Shown: piece by piece, positions 10,323-18,921 of the stretch
Layout of the letters: each line of letters starts with the position of its first letter
Numbering within the stretch: the stretch's first letter is position 1
Assembly (NCBI RefSeq): GCF_023525255.1
Contig: NZ_CP073355.1
Span: forward strand, 1,922,001 to 1,986,000
DNA length: 64,000 bases
Direction: 5' to 3'
Source of the DNA: Thermospira aquatica
Lineage (GTDB): Bacteria > Spirochaetota > Brevinematia > Brevinematales > Thermospiraceae
Program-made: the position numbers and the translations under genes
The notes under the pieces: generated by a model
The model's database searches: none
Seen by the model: only the letters and a program-made list of their open reading frames with translations
What the model was told of the DNA's origin: nothing

Positions 10323-11577
10323 GGCAGTGTATACTTAATTGTGTCTGGTAGGAAAAAGATAACCTCCTGTGATAATATAAATAAAACTATCACAGGAGGC
10401 CAGATACGAAGAATATTTTAGAGCTATTCCAACCAATTGTCAAGGAAGTATTAGAGTATGTTAAAGAGAAAAGAGATTTACCTGGAAAACAATCCTCCCA
10501 CAAAAGGCAATGGCTTTTACGAAAGGGATTTAAAGACAGCTTTTGGCGAGCTTACAGCCATACGTGTTCCAAGAACAAGGGATAATGGATTTAAAAGTGC
10601 CCTTCTTCCCTATCGCAAACGCATCACAGAAGACTTAGATGCATTAATCAGGGCTATGTTGATATCAGGAATGTCAACAAGGAAGATAGCAGAAGTTTTA
10701 AAAGAGCTTTATGAAATAAAGATTTCTTATGCTAACATCTCAAGGATAAGCCAGGTAGGCATAGAAGAGATTCAGAAGTGGCGTAGTCGCCCTCTCATGG
10801 AAGAATATGCCGTGGTATTTCTGGATGCTATGGTGTTTCCTATCAAGAGAGATAGGGTAGAAAATGAATCAATATATGTAGCTATAGGCATTACACCTGA
10901 GGGAAGACGGGAGATTTTAGGATACTACCTGCCAGGAGGTATGGAAAGTGCTTATAACTGGCGGGAAATTTTGCAGATATAAGAGAAAGAGGTGTCAAAC
11001 AGATTCATTTTATTGTCTCTGATGGCTTAAGTGGTATGAAAAACGTCATAACAGAGATATATCCCCAAAAAGTATCAGCCCTGTGTAGTCCATGTCATGA
11101 GAAACATACTGGCTAAAGTGAGAGTTCAACACAGAAATATCATTGCCACTGAAATAAAAGAGGTATTTCATGCCAAAGACAAACAGGAGGCAGAACAATT
11201 GTTTATGAAATTTACAAAAAATGGAAAAATATCTATCCCAACTTAATGAATAACCTCTTGACAATAAGAGAGAATATATTCACTTACATGGAATTACCTG
11301 AAGGAATACGAAGCATGGTGTATACAAACAATGCCCTGGAAAGACTCTTTAAAGAACTTAAAAGGAGATTAAAAACAATGGAAATGTGTCAAAGCGAGGC
11401 TTCAGCTGAGAAATATCTTTACCTGTTATTAAGATACCAAAATGAGAAGTTCTTAAAAAGAAAGTTAAAAAATTGGGAGTATTACTTTCAACTCTATCGT
11501 GAGCAACACTCATACACCAAAGAAAATATTCACAGCGAGGTTATCCTATGACTAGACACAATTTTCTTGACACAATG
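10323..11577 (+). mobile_element. IS256-family insertion sequence, copy B, nested
   Basis: The 1255-bp element has a perfect 8-bp duplication CTTTTATC (10315-10322 and 11578-11585) of integrase-IS sequence. It starts GGCAGTGTATAC and ends GACACAATG as in copy A. It is oriented opposite to its host IS. Confidence 0.93.
10458..11551 (+). pseudogene. IS256-family transposase, start codon deleted and frameshifted
   Basis: Compared with copy A, 9 bp covering the ATG and first codons are missing (CCAGATACGAAG). The frame resumes at 10458 and runs to 10982, keeping FLDAMVFPIKRD, then shifts. The C-terminal part (11246-11551) keeps NNALERLFKELKRR. The 4 bp lost in copy A near 2282 are present here. 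Confidence 0.88.
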
Positions 11578-12152
11578 CTTTTATCTCAAGCTTTTTACGC
11601 TCATGCTTCAAAAGTCGGTCAATACTTGAGGCACTTATATGGCGCAAGTTTTCTATAGCCTGTGGAGAACCGTGGAGATGTCCGTTTGCTAAGAGATTAT
11701 CTAAAACTTCATTGAGAATCGGCTTTAAGCGTTTGCCACACATGTAGTTTTCAATTTCCCAGACCTTTTTTAGCATTTTTAGTTCCTCTTCGCCGAATTT
11801 TTTCTTTCTGCCAGGTCTTTTGCCCTTCTTGGCTATGTCGGCTTTAAGGTAATTTTTTTTGCCTACATATATGGTTTTTCCGTGCTGCCTCAAGAGCCTG
11901 GCGGCATAGTTTCGATTTTTTAGGCCTGTTATCCTCACAAAATAATCCAGTATCTCCATTTTTTCCTTTTTGCTGGCTTTTTGATACTCTTTCGCCGTTT
12001 CCCTGTCAATAGGTCTTTTTTCAAACATCGCTAACTCCACCTTTTACCTCCAGTTCTTTGAACTGGATTATTTTACACAAATTTAAAGTACTTTTTTATT
12101 TTGAAGCAACGTTCCCTTTTCGAGTACTTTTATTATGAAGCAATTCGTAAAA

Positions 12153-12181
12153 TGGCAATTTTTGTTCTCCTTCGTTACAAT
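12153..12181 (+). promoter_or_regulatory. Promoter of the beta-barrel protein gene at 12209
   Basis: TGGCAA (12153-12158), 17-bp spacer, TACAAT (12176-12181). The -35 is imperfect but the spacing and -10 are good. The IS target duplication TAAAA abuts the -35. Confidence 0.65.
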
Positions 12182-12208
12182 GTTTAGGAAAGAAAACAGG
12201 AGTGTATC

Positions 12209-13306
12209 ATGCGTTTCTGGTGGTTTTTTTTCTTGCCTTTGGGTCTCTTTGCAAGAGGTGAGATTGGTCTTTACAATCAGGTTTATGCTTACAATGGAGA
12301 AAATGGCACAGGTTGGGAGGAAACTCGAACGACACTTACCTACTTTGAGAATATCTTTGAACCGTATGTTTCTGTTGAACCTCACGAGCGAGTGAGGTTT
12401 ACGTTTGGGGTTGGAGTGGTGGTACCTTTTCAACAGGAGTACCCCCTTTCAGATGTGTTTTTTCGATGTCAGACTCGCCTGACACTGACACCGTTTCTCT
12501 GGTTGTATCTCGGATCCCTGGAAAAGGATCATCAGTTTCTTGAACCTATGCTTGATCCCCTTACAGAATTTGTTCCCAGGATACGTTTGATTTCGCTTTC
12601 TCAGGTGCCGATTGATTATGAGGTTTTCCCAAAGGGAAGGTTTTCCCATGGGTTTTATGAGTATGGAGCTCAGCTTCGCTGGATGGATAGATGGACAAAG
12701 GGAGAACTCTATATGAATTGGCAGCTTGCGGATACGACGAATCACCGGGAAAGGTTTGATGTTGGGCTGATTCAGGAGGGGATAGGGGGAGTGCCAATCT
12801 ATGCCGCGTTTCACTACTGGCATAATGGCGGACACGAGCAAGAGCATGTTGTAGGAATTACGGAAAACTATGTTGGGTCTGTGGGGTGGGAGTTTCCGCA
12901 GATTGGAAAGAGAAGTGGTATCTACTACCTGGTGTCGTATTTTTTGCCGGATAGAGATGAACGTCCGGAACTCAATGTTTTTGGACAGGCTCTGTATACC
13001 CGTTGGGAGTTTTCTCTTGGGAACTGGAAATTGATTCCTCACCTGTTTATAACGAGTAGCTGGCTAAGTGAAAAAGAGCAGTTTATTTCTATTGAGGGGG
13101 ATCCTTTTTACCGGGTGCCTTTTTACGGTGGGATGAATGTTCGATATGAACAGCCTATAGCTCCGGGAGTGGTGTTCCAGGTAGGGTTTGTGAACGGGGT
13201 TTTTCTTCTTCATACGAAAGAACCGTATGATTGGAAGATGATCCGGTATGACCAGCTTGTTCGGGCGGAACTGCGGTATGTCTTTGCAAGTTGGGGAGAA
13301 AAGTGA
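12209..13306 (+). CDS. Predicted outer-membrane beta-barrel protein
   Basis: The 365-residue product starts with a signal peptide (MRFWWFFFLPLGLFARG). The mature part is dominated by alternating hydrophobic and polar, aromatic-rich strands (GIYYLVSYFLP, AELRYVFASW) typical of an outer-membrane barrel. The family is not recognised. The ATG at 12209 follows CAGGAG. The next gene encodes another protein of the same style, so the two may form a pair. Confidence 0.75.
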   Translation: MRFWWFFFLPLGLFARGEIGLYNQVYAYNGENGTGWEETRTTLTYFENIFEPYVSVEPHERVRFTFGVGVVVPFQQEYPLSDVFFRCQTRLTLTPFLWLYLGSLEKDHQFLEPMLDPLTEFVPRIRLISLSQVPIDYEVFPKGRFSHGFYEYGAQLRWMDRWTKGELYMNWQLADTTNHRERFDVGLIQEGIGGVPIYAAFHYWHNGGHEQEHVVGITENYVGSVGWEFPQIGKRSGIYYLVSYFLPDRDERPELNVFGQALYTRWEFSLGNWKLIPHLFITSSWLSEKEQFISIEGDPFYRVPFYGGMNVRYEQPIAPGVVFQVGFVNGVFLLHTKEPYDWKMIRYDQLVRAELRYVFASWGEK

Positions 13307-13374
13307 ACATTTTTCAGAATATGTTTTCCACTACCCTGGAAAGAAAGAAATGATTTCTATAAGGAGAGGGTTTT

Positions 13375-14289
13375 ATGCTTGGACTTTTCGCGATGATTTT
13401 TTTTCCGGAGCTTTTGCCGGTGGATACGATTCATGAGATTGTCTCGTCTACCAATGCTCAGGAGATAGTCTGGCATAGTTCAGGGCTTTTTACCTATGGG
13501 GCTCATACGAATACGTTTCATCTTCGGTATGCGTATGTTAAGGGAGAACAGAAGAGAGGACCATGGCAGTGGTGGGTTACTGTTCGTGGGTATGCGGACA
13601 CCCATATTCCAGAGACGAATTATGGCTACTTTCTTGCCAATCTCTCCCTCTATGATTATGGGGTAGAAATAGAGAAATGGGGATGGTTTGTGAGTTATCG
13701 AGGGGCAGCTGTTCCTAGGTGGAATCAGCAGTCATTTTTGCTTTTGCCTTTTGGCGTACGACGGGAAAATCCCGGGGAATTTGATGCCTCTTCTTCGTAT
13801 CTTGAGGAGCCGGTAAATGCTGCCGGCATACGCCTGGGATGGAAAAATAAAAACTTTTATCTTTCCTACTCCCAGGGAGACTATAGGCACCTTATTCCTA
13901 TGGGGGTGACGGCGCATGTTTTTCTTCCCTGGTTTCAGTGGCGAAACACCCTGATCATTTACAATGGAGAGCCTGAAACCTATCATCTCAATGATTATCA
14001 TGGAAAAGTTCAGTCCAGTCTTTCTACCGCGCTAAAGATTTCCGGGATGACGTTTTTCTTTTTAACTGAGGGGCACTATCTTCAAAAAGAGGACCGTCTT
14101 GGGGTGCGAATGGAAGAAGCCATTCGCCTGGGACAGGTGCAACTGGGATGTAGACAGATCTGGTGGCGGGATGTTGGTTGGAATATCGAAGGAAGCCTGA
14201 TGTACTTTCTTCCTGGAGAGGAGGTTGCTCTGGGGATGCAGGCTTCAACGGAAGGCAAAATATATATTGGTACCAGAGTTGATTTTTAA
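13375..14289 (+). CDS. Predicted outer-membrane beta-barrel-like protein
   Basis: The 304-residue product starts at an ATG after AAGGAGAGGG. It has a short hydrophobic N-terminus (MLGLFAMIFFPELLP), then many Trp- and Tyr-rich amphipathic strands and a C-terminal aromatic residue (GTRVDF), which fits a barrel protein's last strand. No family recognised. It follows the 12209 gene by 68 bp, probably in the same transcript. Confidence 0.72.
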   Translation: MLGLFAMIFFPELLPVDTIHEIVSSTNAQEIVWHSSGLFTYGAHTNTFHLRYAYVKGEQKRGPWQWWVTVRGYADTHIPETNYGYFLANLSLYDYGVEIEKWGWFVSYRGAAVPRWNQQSFLLLPFGVRRENPGEFDASSSYLEEPVNAAGIRLGWKNKNFYLSYSQGDYRHLIPMGVTAHVFLPWFQWRNTLIIYNGEPETYHLNDYHGKVQSSLSTALKISGMTFFFLTEGHYLQKEDRLGVRMEEAIRLGQVQLGCRQIWWRDVGWNIEGSLMYFLPGEEVALGMQASTEGKIYIGTRVDF

Positions 14290-14329
14290 GGAAAATGGGG
14301 GTAAATTGTTAGGAGATTTTTTGAAAAGG

Positions 14330-15103
14330 ATGTTTGTGATGAAACGAAAAGCATTTTTTGTTTTGTTCCTTGTTTTTGGTCTGAGTTATGGCGAAGCAAA
14401 GATATTGTCTTCCCTGCCCATGAAATATGGTGAAAGACTTTCTTTTCGTATTTATATTTTAGGGCAGTATGTGGGAAACCATTTTATGCAAATAAATCGA
14501 CAAACGAATATCGCTGGAGTGATCTATCCCATCGTGGCGGGTCGAACCTTAACACGAGAGGATTTGCGCCACCTCTATGATATGGATGATAGGGATTGGA
14601 CGATTTTTGATAAAAGGACACTTTTTCCTCTTTATAACGAGCGAATTGTGAAAGAGGGGAAGTGGGAAGATTTTCTGAAACAGGAGTTTGTAGCCAGTGA
14701 ACGTGCCTGTTATTATTATCACAGGACCCGTAACTACGAGCGGAACGAAATGAAGGGAAAATTGCCTATCATGGATTATAACACGCTGATACTGTATTTT
14801 CGAAGCCTGGATTATGACAGGATGAGTGTCGATCAAGAGATTCCTGTAAGTTATAAACATCGGGATACACTCTATGAGACTACTTTTACTTCCCGAAAAA
14901 TAACTGTTACGTATAAAAAAAACAAGGTCCCAGCAATCCAGGTAAGGGAAAAAGGAGGATTGGGGATCTATTTTACCATGCTGGATGATGAAAATCGCAC
15001 ACCCTACGAGATTCGGATTGCTGCTTTTTATATTGTGGGTTTTCGTTTTGTGGATTTACGAGTAGCGATAGAAAACTTTCAGCCAGGAACAACATCCCTT
15101 TAA
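14330..15103 (+). CDS. DUF3108-like secreted protein
   Basis: About 257 residues with a signal peptide (MKRKAFFVLFLVFGLSYG). The segment KYGERLSFRIYILGQYVGNHFM resembles the start of DUF3108 domains, which are periplasmic beta-rich proteins of unknown function. The start could be the ATG at 14330, the ATG at 14339 or a TTG at 14321; AGGAG at 14311-14315 suits the upstream choices best. It is the last gene of the run beginning at 12209 and ends 4 bp into the convergent gene. Confidence 0.75.
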   Translation: MFVMKRKAFFVLFLVFGLSYGEAKILSSLPMKYGERLSFRIYILGQYVGNHFMQINRQTNIAGVIYPIVAGRTLTREDLRHLYDMDDRDWTIFDKRTLFPLYNERIVKEGKWEDFLKQEFVASERACYYYHRTRNYERNEMKGKLPIMDYNTLILYFRSLDYDRMSVDQEIPVSYKHRDTLYETTFTSRKITVTYKKNKVPAIQVREKGGLGIYFTMLDDENRTPYEIRIAAFYIVGFRFVDLRVAIENFQPGTTSL

Positions 15104-15480
15104 CGCTTTCTCCAGTTTCCAGAAGAGATGACCGTGCAAGAAAATCGGCGAAGCTGTCTTTCATTCATGATATAACACCACACAGAAAAAGGGCTTCCTT
15201 TGTCTGGATAAAAGAGAATTTCTTTTCTTTCGTACAATGCGTCTTCATCATCGGGATCACATCCTTCGTAACGATCCAGATCGGATAGGAGATCATTCGT
15301 GATTTCGTACACTTCCCCTCGTACGCGTCCTTGAATTTCTTCGATATTCAGAGCTGGAAATCCGACATGAAGATCGTAGAGAGTGCCTTTGACATATCCT
15401 GTGGCTATGAGTGGAGAGTTTTCTAATAGATTGTGTGACTCTTCTCCTTTGAGGAGTGTGCCATAGACAAACAGATACAT
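15100..15480 (-). CDS. Gamma-glutamylcyclotransferase-like (AIG2/GGACT) protein
   Basis: The 126-residue product fits the small GGCT-like fold. The N-terminal VYGTLLKGEESHNLL carries the YGTL motif that binds the gamma-glutamyl moiety, and GEVYEI plus LDRYEG follow in the usual order with the conserved acidic residue. Such enzymes release 5-oxoproline from gamma-glutamyl amines or peptides; the substrate here is unknown. It lies 9 bp after the cNMP protein gene and may share its transcript. Confidence 0.85.
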   Translation of the reverse strand: MYLFVYGTLLKGEESHNLLENSPLIATGYVKGTLYDLHVGFPALNIEEIQGRVRGEVYEITNDLLSDLDRYEGCDPDDEDALYERKEILFYPDKGSPFSVWCYIMNERQLRRFSCTVISSGNWRKR

Positions 15481-15489
15481 GATGGTGTC

Positions 15490-16737
15490 CTAAATAAGCG
15501 GAGGCATAGAGCTACCGCTACTGGAACGTTTTTTCCGTTCGATTTCGAGTTGTCGTTTGATGACCTTGAGGCTATTTTCCAGAGCTCCAATGTCTTTGCA
15601 GATGATTTTGTTCTCTATGATCTGGATGGTTTTGTCTTCATCCATGAGTTTTTTCAGATGAAGTCTACCTTCTTGAGCAGAAAAGCCAACAAACTTGATA
15701 ACCTCGTCAGGACCAAAATCGAAAGTATGGGATGCTCCAGGTACGATAGGGATACGGGCTTTTTGAAGCTGGGTATAGAGAGCATCATAGATTTTGCCTA
15801 CAGGGTTGGGAATAAGACTGTTGGAGAGTTGTTTATAGATAATCCAGATGCGTTCACTGAGAAGTTCGATGATTTTTGTGGCGATCTCGGGATGTGCCTG
15901 AACGGTTGGTTCGAAGTTAGCACGGTTGATGGCCATGAGTTTTGTTGGGCCAAAGGCTATGGCACTGGCACTTCTTGGTTTGTTGTCGAGAAGGGCCATT
16001 TCACCAAAGATGTCTCCTTTTTTGAGGACGGCGAGCAATACTTCGTTGTTTCCAACAAGTTTTGTGATCTTGACTTTGCCTTCTTGAATGATGTAAAGCT
16101 CGTTGCCGGGTTCGTGTTCAAGGAAGATGATCTGACCATCCTCATAGAGAGAGAAGAAGTTTTCTTTCTGAGGTTGAAGTTTCTCAGGAGAAGGATTGAT
16201 TTTGGCGAGTTTGATCTTGGCTTGATTTACGTATCCTCCATCAGGACAGTATTTGATGTAACGAAGGTAAGCATAGGCAGCCTGGATGAGAAGCTGGTTG
16301 GAGAAAAAATATTCTCCTATAGCAAAAAGATGAGAGGGATCTTCTTCTAAGGAATTTTTGAAGTGGAGTTGAGTAAGCTGCGAGTCGTAGTAGCGAAGTT
16401 GTTTTCCAAAATAGCGCAGAATCTTCATGGCAATGGCAGTATTTTTCTGAATGAGTTCACCAAATTGCTCACGTTTGACCACAATACAGGAAACATCCTC
16501 AAGGGCTTGAACGGTTTCTATGCGTGGACGTCTGGACATACAGGAGAGCACACCAAAAAAGTCTCCTGTACCGAGGACAGTACCCTGCTCTTCTTGTTGG
16601 ACAATGGATACGGATCGATATTCAACAACTTTTCCCTGACGAATGATATAGAATTCATCACTTTTTTCTTCGTCTTCGACAATAATATAACTGCCCTTTT
16701 TGTAGTTAGCGACCTGAAAAGCAACACTGTCTGCCAT
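15490..16737 (-). CDS. Protein with two cyclic-nucleotide-binding domains
   Basis: The 415-residue product has one cNMP domain at about residues 5-110 (DEFYIIRQGKVVEY, GDFFGVLSCMSRRPR) and a second at about 195-310 (NELYIIQEGKVKITK, GDIFGEMALLDNKPRSASA). The phosphate-binding cassette is best preserved in the second. Between them lies a helical segment resembling a TPR. The C-terminal part (about 320-400) may be a winged helix but I cannot show this. The C-terminus is basic and Ser-rich. Double-cNMP proteins of this kind are common in spirochaetes. The ligand and target are unknown. Confidence 0.88.
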   Translation of the reverse strand: MADSVAFQVANYKKGSYIIVEDEEKSDEFYIIRQGKVVEYRSVSIVQQEEQGTVLGTGDFFGVLSCMSRRPRIETVQALEDVSCIVVKREQFGELIQKNTAIAMKILRYFGKQLRYYDSQLTQLHFKNSLEEDPSHLFAIGEYFFSNQLLIQAAYAYLRYIKYCPDGGYVNQAKIKLAKINPSPEKLQPQKENFFSLYEDGQIIFLEHEPGNELYIIQEGKVKITKLVGNNEVLLAVLKKGDIFGEMALLDNKPRSASAIAFGPTKLMAINRANFEPTVQAHPEIATKIIELLSERIWIIYKQLSNSLIPNPVGKIYDALYTQLQKARIPIVPGASHTFDFGPDEVIKFVGFSAQEGRLHLKKLMDEDKTIQIIENKIICKDIGALENSLKVIKRQLEIERKKRSSSGSSMPPLI

Positions 16738-16810
16738 CTTTGCCTGTACTCCTTACTTATATTTTTCGGCTTTTTGGGTTTAAGTCTTGAGTTTTTGAGA
16801 GATATATTGG

Positions 16811-17971
16811 TTAGTGTCGGTGTGTAGGCAAGAGGTAGCCGAGCTCTTGCAAAGATGGGTCCCTGGAGAATGCCTCGAGGATTCGTTCCATATGGTCACT
16901 TCCATAACGTTCCATAAGAGCATTGGCAATTACAGGGGCAACGGCAGATTCGATCACGATACTTGCGGCAAACACAGCTGTCACATCGGATCGCTCTTTT
17001 ACAGAGAGGGCTTTTTCTTTGGTTTGAACATGGACAGTTTCCAGGGGAGACATTTGAGTGGGGATGGGTTTCATCACACTTCGGAAAACAACTGGATTTC
17101 CGTTGGTCATGCCACCTTCTATGCCTCCCGCATAGTTGGTTTGACGGTAGTAACCTCTTTCACCGTAATAGATAGCATCCATAGCGTCTTTTCCGGGACG
17201 GTTGGCATAGGCAAAACCTAGTCCAAATTCAATACCTTTGATGGCCTGGATGCTGAGAACGGAAGCAGCGATTTGAGCATCCAGTTTTTGTTCAGCGGTT
17301 TGGTATGAGCCAAGCATAGGAGGGATAGGGTAGATGATGGTTTCTATGATACCTCCCAGGGTAAAGCCTTCTCGCATAGCTTGTTCGATAAGCTTTGTGA
17401 GCGTTTCGTCATCAGAGGGAGTGCCAAGCCATCGGAAGGGGGAATTCTGGGAGATTTCTCGAATCTCCGTAAGATTTTCTGTTTGTCTTGAGGGGGTGAT
17501 ACCGCCCCAGTTTACGATATGAGAAAACATGTCTATTTTAAAGGCTCGGAGAAAGAGTTTGACGAGTGCTCCAGCAGCCACTCTTGCTGCCGTTTCACGG
17601 GCGCTCGCTCGTTCCAGGACCTTGCGGGCGTCATCGAGGTGACCGTATTTGTACATGCCGATAAGGTCCGCGTGTCCCGGTCTTGGGGTAAGAATAGGCT
17701 CTGTTTTTTTGTCTTTCCAGTTGTCCCAATCTTTGTTCCAAACAGCTATGGTGATGGGTGAACCTGTGGTTTTCCCATTGATGACACCCGTGAGGATATC
17801 AGCGGTGTCAGTTTCTATTTTCATCCGGCCGCCTCGTCCGAAACCACTTTGACGGAGTTTCAGCTCATGGTTGATAAAGTCGAGGTCTATTTCAAGGCCG
17901 GAAGGTATACCTGTTATAGTGGCCAGCATGGCACGACCGTGGGATTCTCCTGATGTGGTGATGTGAATCAT
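16811..17971 (-). CDS. aroC: Chorismate synthase
   Basis: The 386-residue FMN-dependent enzyme makes chorismate from 5-enolpyruvylshikimate 3-phosphate, the last step of the shikimate pathway. Signatures are TSGESHGRAM at the N-terminus, SGFGRGGRMKIETD, RPGHADLIGMYKYG and LERASARETAARVAAGA. The shikimate kinase gene aroK is at 54912-55445, so the pathway is dispersed. Confidence 0.98.
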   Translation of the reverse strand: MIHITTSGESHGRAMLATITGIPSGLEIDLDFINHELKLRQSGFGRGGRMKIETDTADILTGVINGKTTGSPITIAVWNKDWDNWKDKKTEPILTPRPGHADLIGMYKYGHLDDARKVLERASARETAARVAAGALVKLFLRAFKIDMFSHIVNWGGITPSRQTENLTEIREISQNSPFRWLGTPSDDETLTKLIEQAMREGFTLGGIIETIIYPIPPMLGSYQTAEQKLDAQIAASVLSIQAIKGIEFGLGFAYANRPGKDAMDAIYYGERGYYRQTNYAGGIEGGMTNGNPVVFRSVMKPIPTQMSPLETVHVQTKEKALSVKERSDVTAVFAASIVIESAVAPVIANALMERYGSDHMERILEAFSRDPSLQELGYLLPTHRH

Positions 17972-17992
17972 AGGTACCTCGCTTTTTGTCTT

Positions 17993-18355
17993 TTAGAGAA
18001 GAAGCTCTACAGCACTTCCCGGGGTTTCCCAGAGGACGAGGCGGACGAGGCGCAGGTTTTTCTGGGCAAGGGGAAACTCAAGGGTATTGGCTATCCAGGT
18101 AGCCAGATTTTCTGCTGTGGAGAGGGGAACAATATCGTTAAGGTAGGCATGATCGAGTTTCTGGATGATATACTCGTGAACAATCTGTTTCAGCTCAGCA
18201 AAATCACACACCATTCCGGTGGTTTCATCTTTTGGTCCTTCGACGGTAACCTGAAGTTTGTAGGTATGACCATGGAGATGTTCACATTTCCCATTGTAAT
18301 TGATGAGGTTATGGGCAGCGTCAAAGGTAAATTCTTTTATCAAACGGTAGATCAT
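17993..18355 (-). CDS. queD: 6-carboxytetrahydropterin synthase (QueD)
   Basis: The 120-residue product converts dihydroneopterin triphosphate to 6-carboxytetrahydropterin in queuosine precursor synthesis. It shows FDAAHNL, then CEHLHGHTY with the catalytic Cys and zinc histidines, LDHAYLND, and the late PTAEN-type segment (LSTAENLA). It overlaps the upstream Nudix gene by 4 bp (ATGA) and is followed by aroC after 21 bp. Confidence 0.95.
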   Translation of the reverse strand: MIYRLIKEFTFDAAHNLINYNGKCEHLHGHTYKLQVTVEGPKDETTGMVCDFAELKQIVHEYIIQKLDHAYLNDIVPLSTAENLATWIANTLEFPLAQKNLRLVRLVLWETPGSAVELLL

Positions 18356-18921
18356 GGCTTTGCCTCTCGTTTTGTTTGTGTTTCGTAGGCAAGTATTGCC
18401 AGAATGGTTTTACTATCTTCGATTTGCCCTGTGCGTATGGCTTCTTTAGCCTCAGAGAGGGAGAGGGTTTCTGTGAGGATAAATTCATCCTCATCGGCTT
18501 CGAGAGGAGCGGGAAAGAGATTGCGGGCAACGTAGGTATGAATTTTTTCAGTACTATAGCCTGGACAACTATAATAGGAGAGCAGGTATTCGAGATCATG
18601 ACTATCGTAGCCTGTTTCTTCTCTGAGTTCCCGGCGAACTGTCTCCATGGGAGTTTCCCCGCTATCTATTTTCCCGGCGGGGATTTCGAGTAGAATTTTT
18701 CCGGGAGCATAACGGTACTGTTTGATAAACAGAATCTTGTCATCAAGAATGGGCAGGATGGCTACAGCATCGGGATATTTTACATAATCTCTATATCCCT
18801 TTTCTCCATTAGGGAAAACGACCTCATCGCGCCAGAAGGAAAAAGATTTTCCCTGGTGGAGACAGGAGCTTGTGAGGGTGGTTTCTTTGAGATCATTTGA
18901 GGGAAGCTTGTTGGATTTCAT
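18352..18921 (-). CDS. Nudix hydrolase, ADP-ribose pyrophosphatase type
   Basis: About 189 residues. The Nudix box is clear as GKIDSGETPMETVRRELREE followed by TGY, and the upstream IPAG motif is typical of ADP-sugar pyrophosphatases. The start at 18921 (MKSNKLPSNDL) follows AAGGAG with a 9-bp gap and lies inside the end of purF (29-bp overlap). The open frame extends further upstream only as an out-of-frame overlap with purF. Confidence 0.92.
   Translation of the reverse strand: MKSNKLPSNDLKETTLTSSCLHQGKSFSFWRDEVVFPNGEKGYRDYVKYPDAVAILPILDDKILFIKQYRYAPGKILLEIPAGKIDSGETPMETVRRELREETGYDSHDLEYLLSYYSCPGYSTEKIHTYVARNLFPAPLEADEDEFILTETLSLSEAKEAIRTGQIEDSKTILAILAYETQTKREAKP

Larger units (their letters stand above)
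9550..12040 (-). pseudogene. Integrase-core transposase split by a nested IS
   Basis: The N-terminal part runs from a GTG at 12040 to about 11586, where IS256 copy B enters in the codons after ERKKLEIK. The central part, with FMEIDLVAHEGGNS, is at 10322-10094, and the C-terminal part at 9861-9550 is intact to WNF. Several one-base differences from sister copies between 9900 and 10120 break the frame as well. Confidence 0.9.
9489..12147 (-). mobile_element. Integrase-type IS, copy 2, interrupted by IS256-family copy B
   Basis: The 2659-bp span is flanked by TAAAA (9484-9488 and 12148-12152). Without the nested IS256 element and its duplication it is about 1396 bp. The ends are CCCGTTGCGTCA at 9489 and CGAATTGCTTCA (other strand) at 12147. 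The transposase-5' end is 5 bp from the -35 (TGGCAA) of the next gene's promoter. Confidence 0.92.

Noticed and set aside
12449-13042. Minus-strand frame opposite the beta-barrel gene
   Set aside because: It is a shadow of the plus-strand gene with no ribosome binding site and no recognisable domain.
15550-16350. Plus-strand frame of 266 codons opposite the cNMP protein
   Set aside because: The opposite strand encodes two clear cNMP domains, and this frame has no family features.
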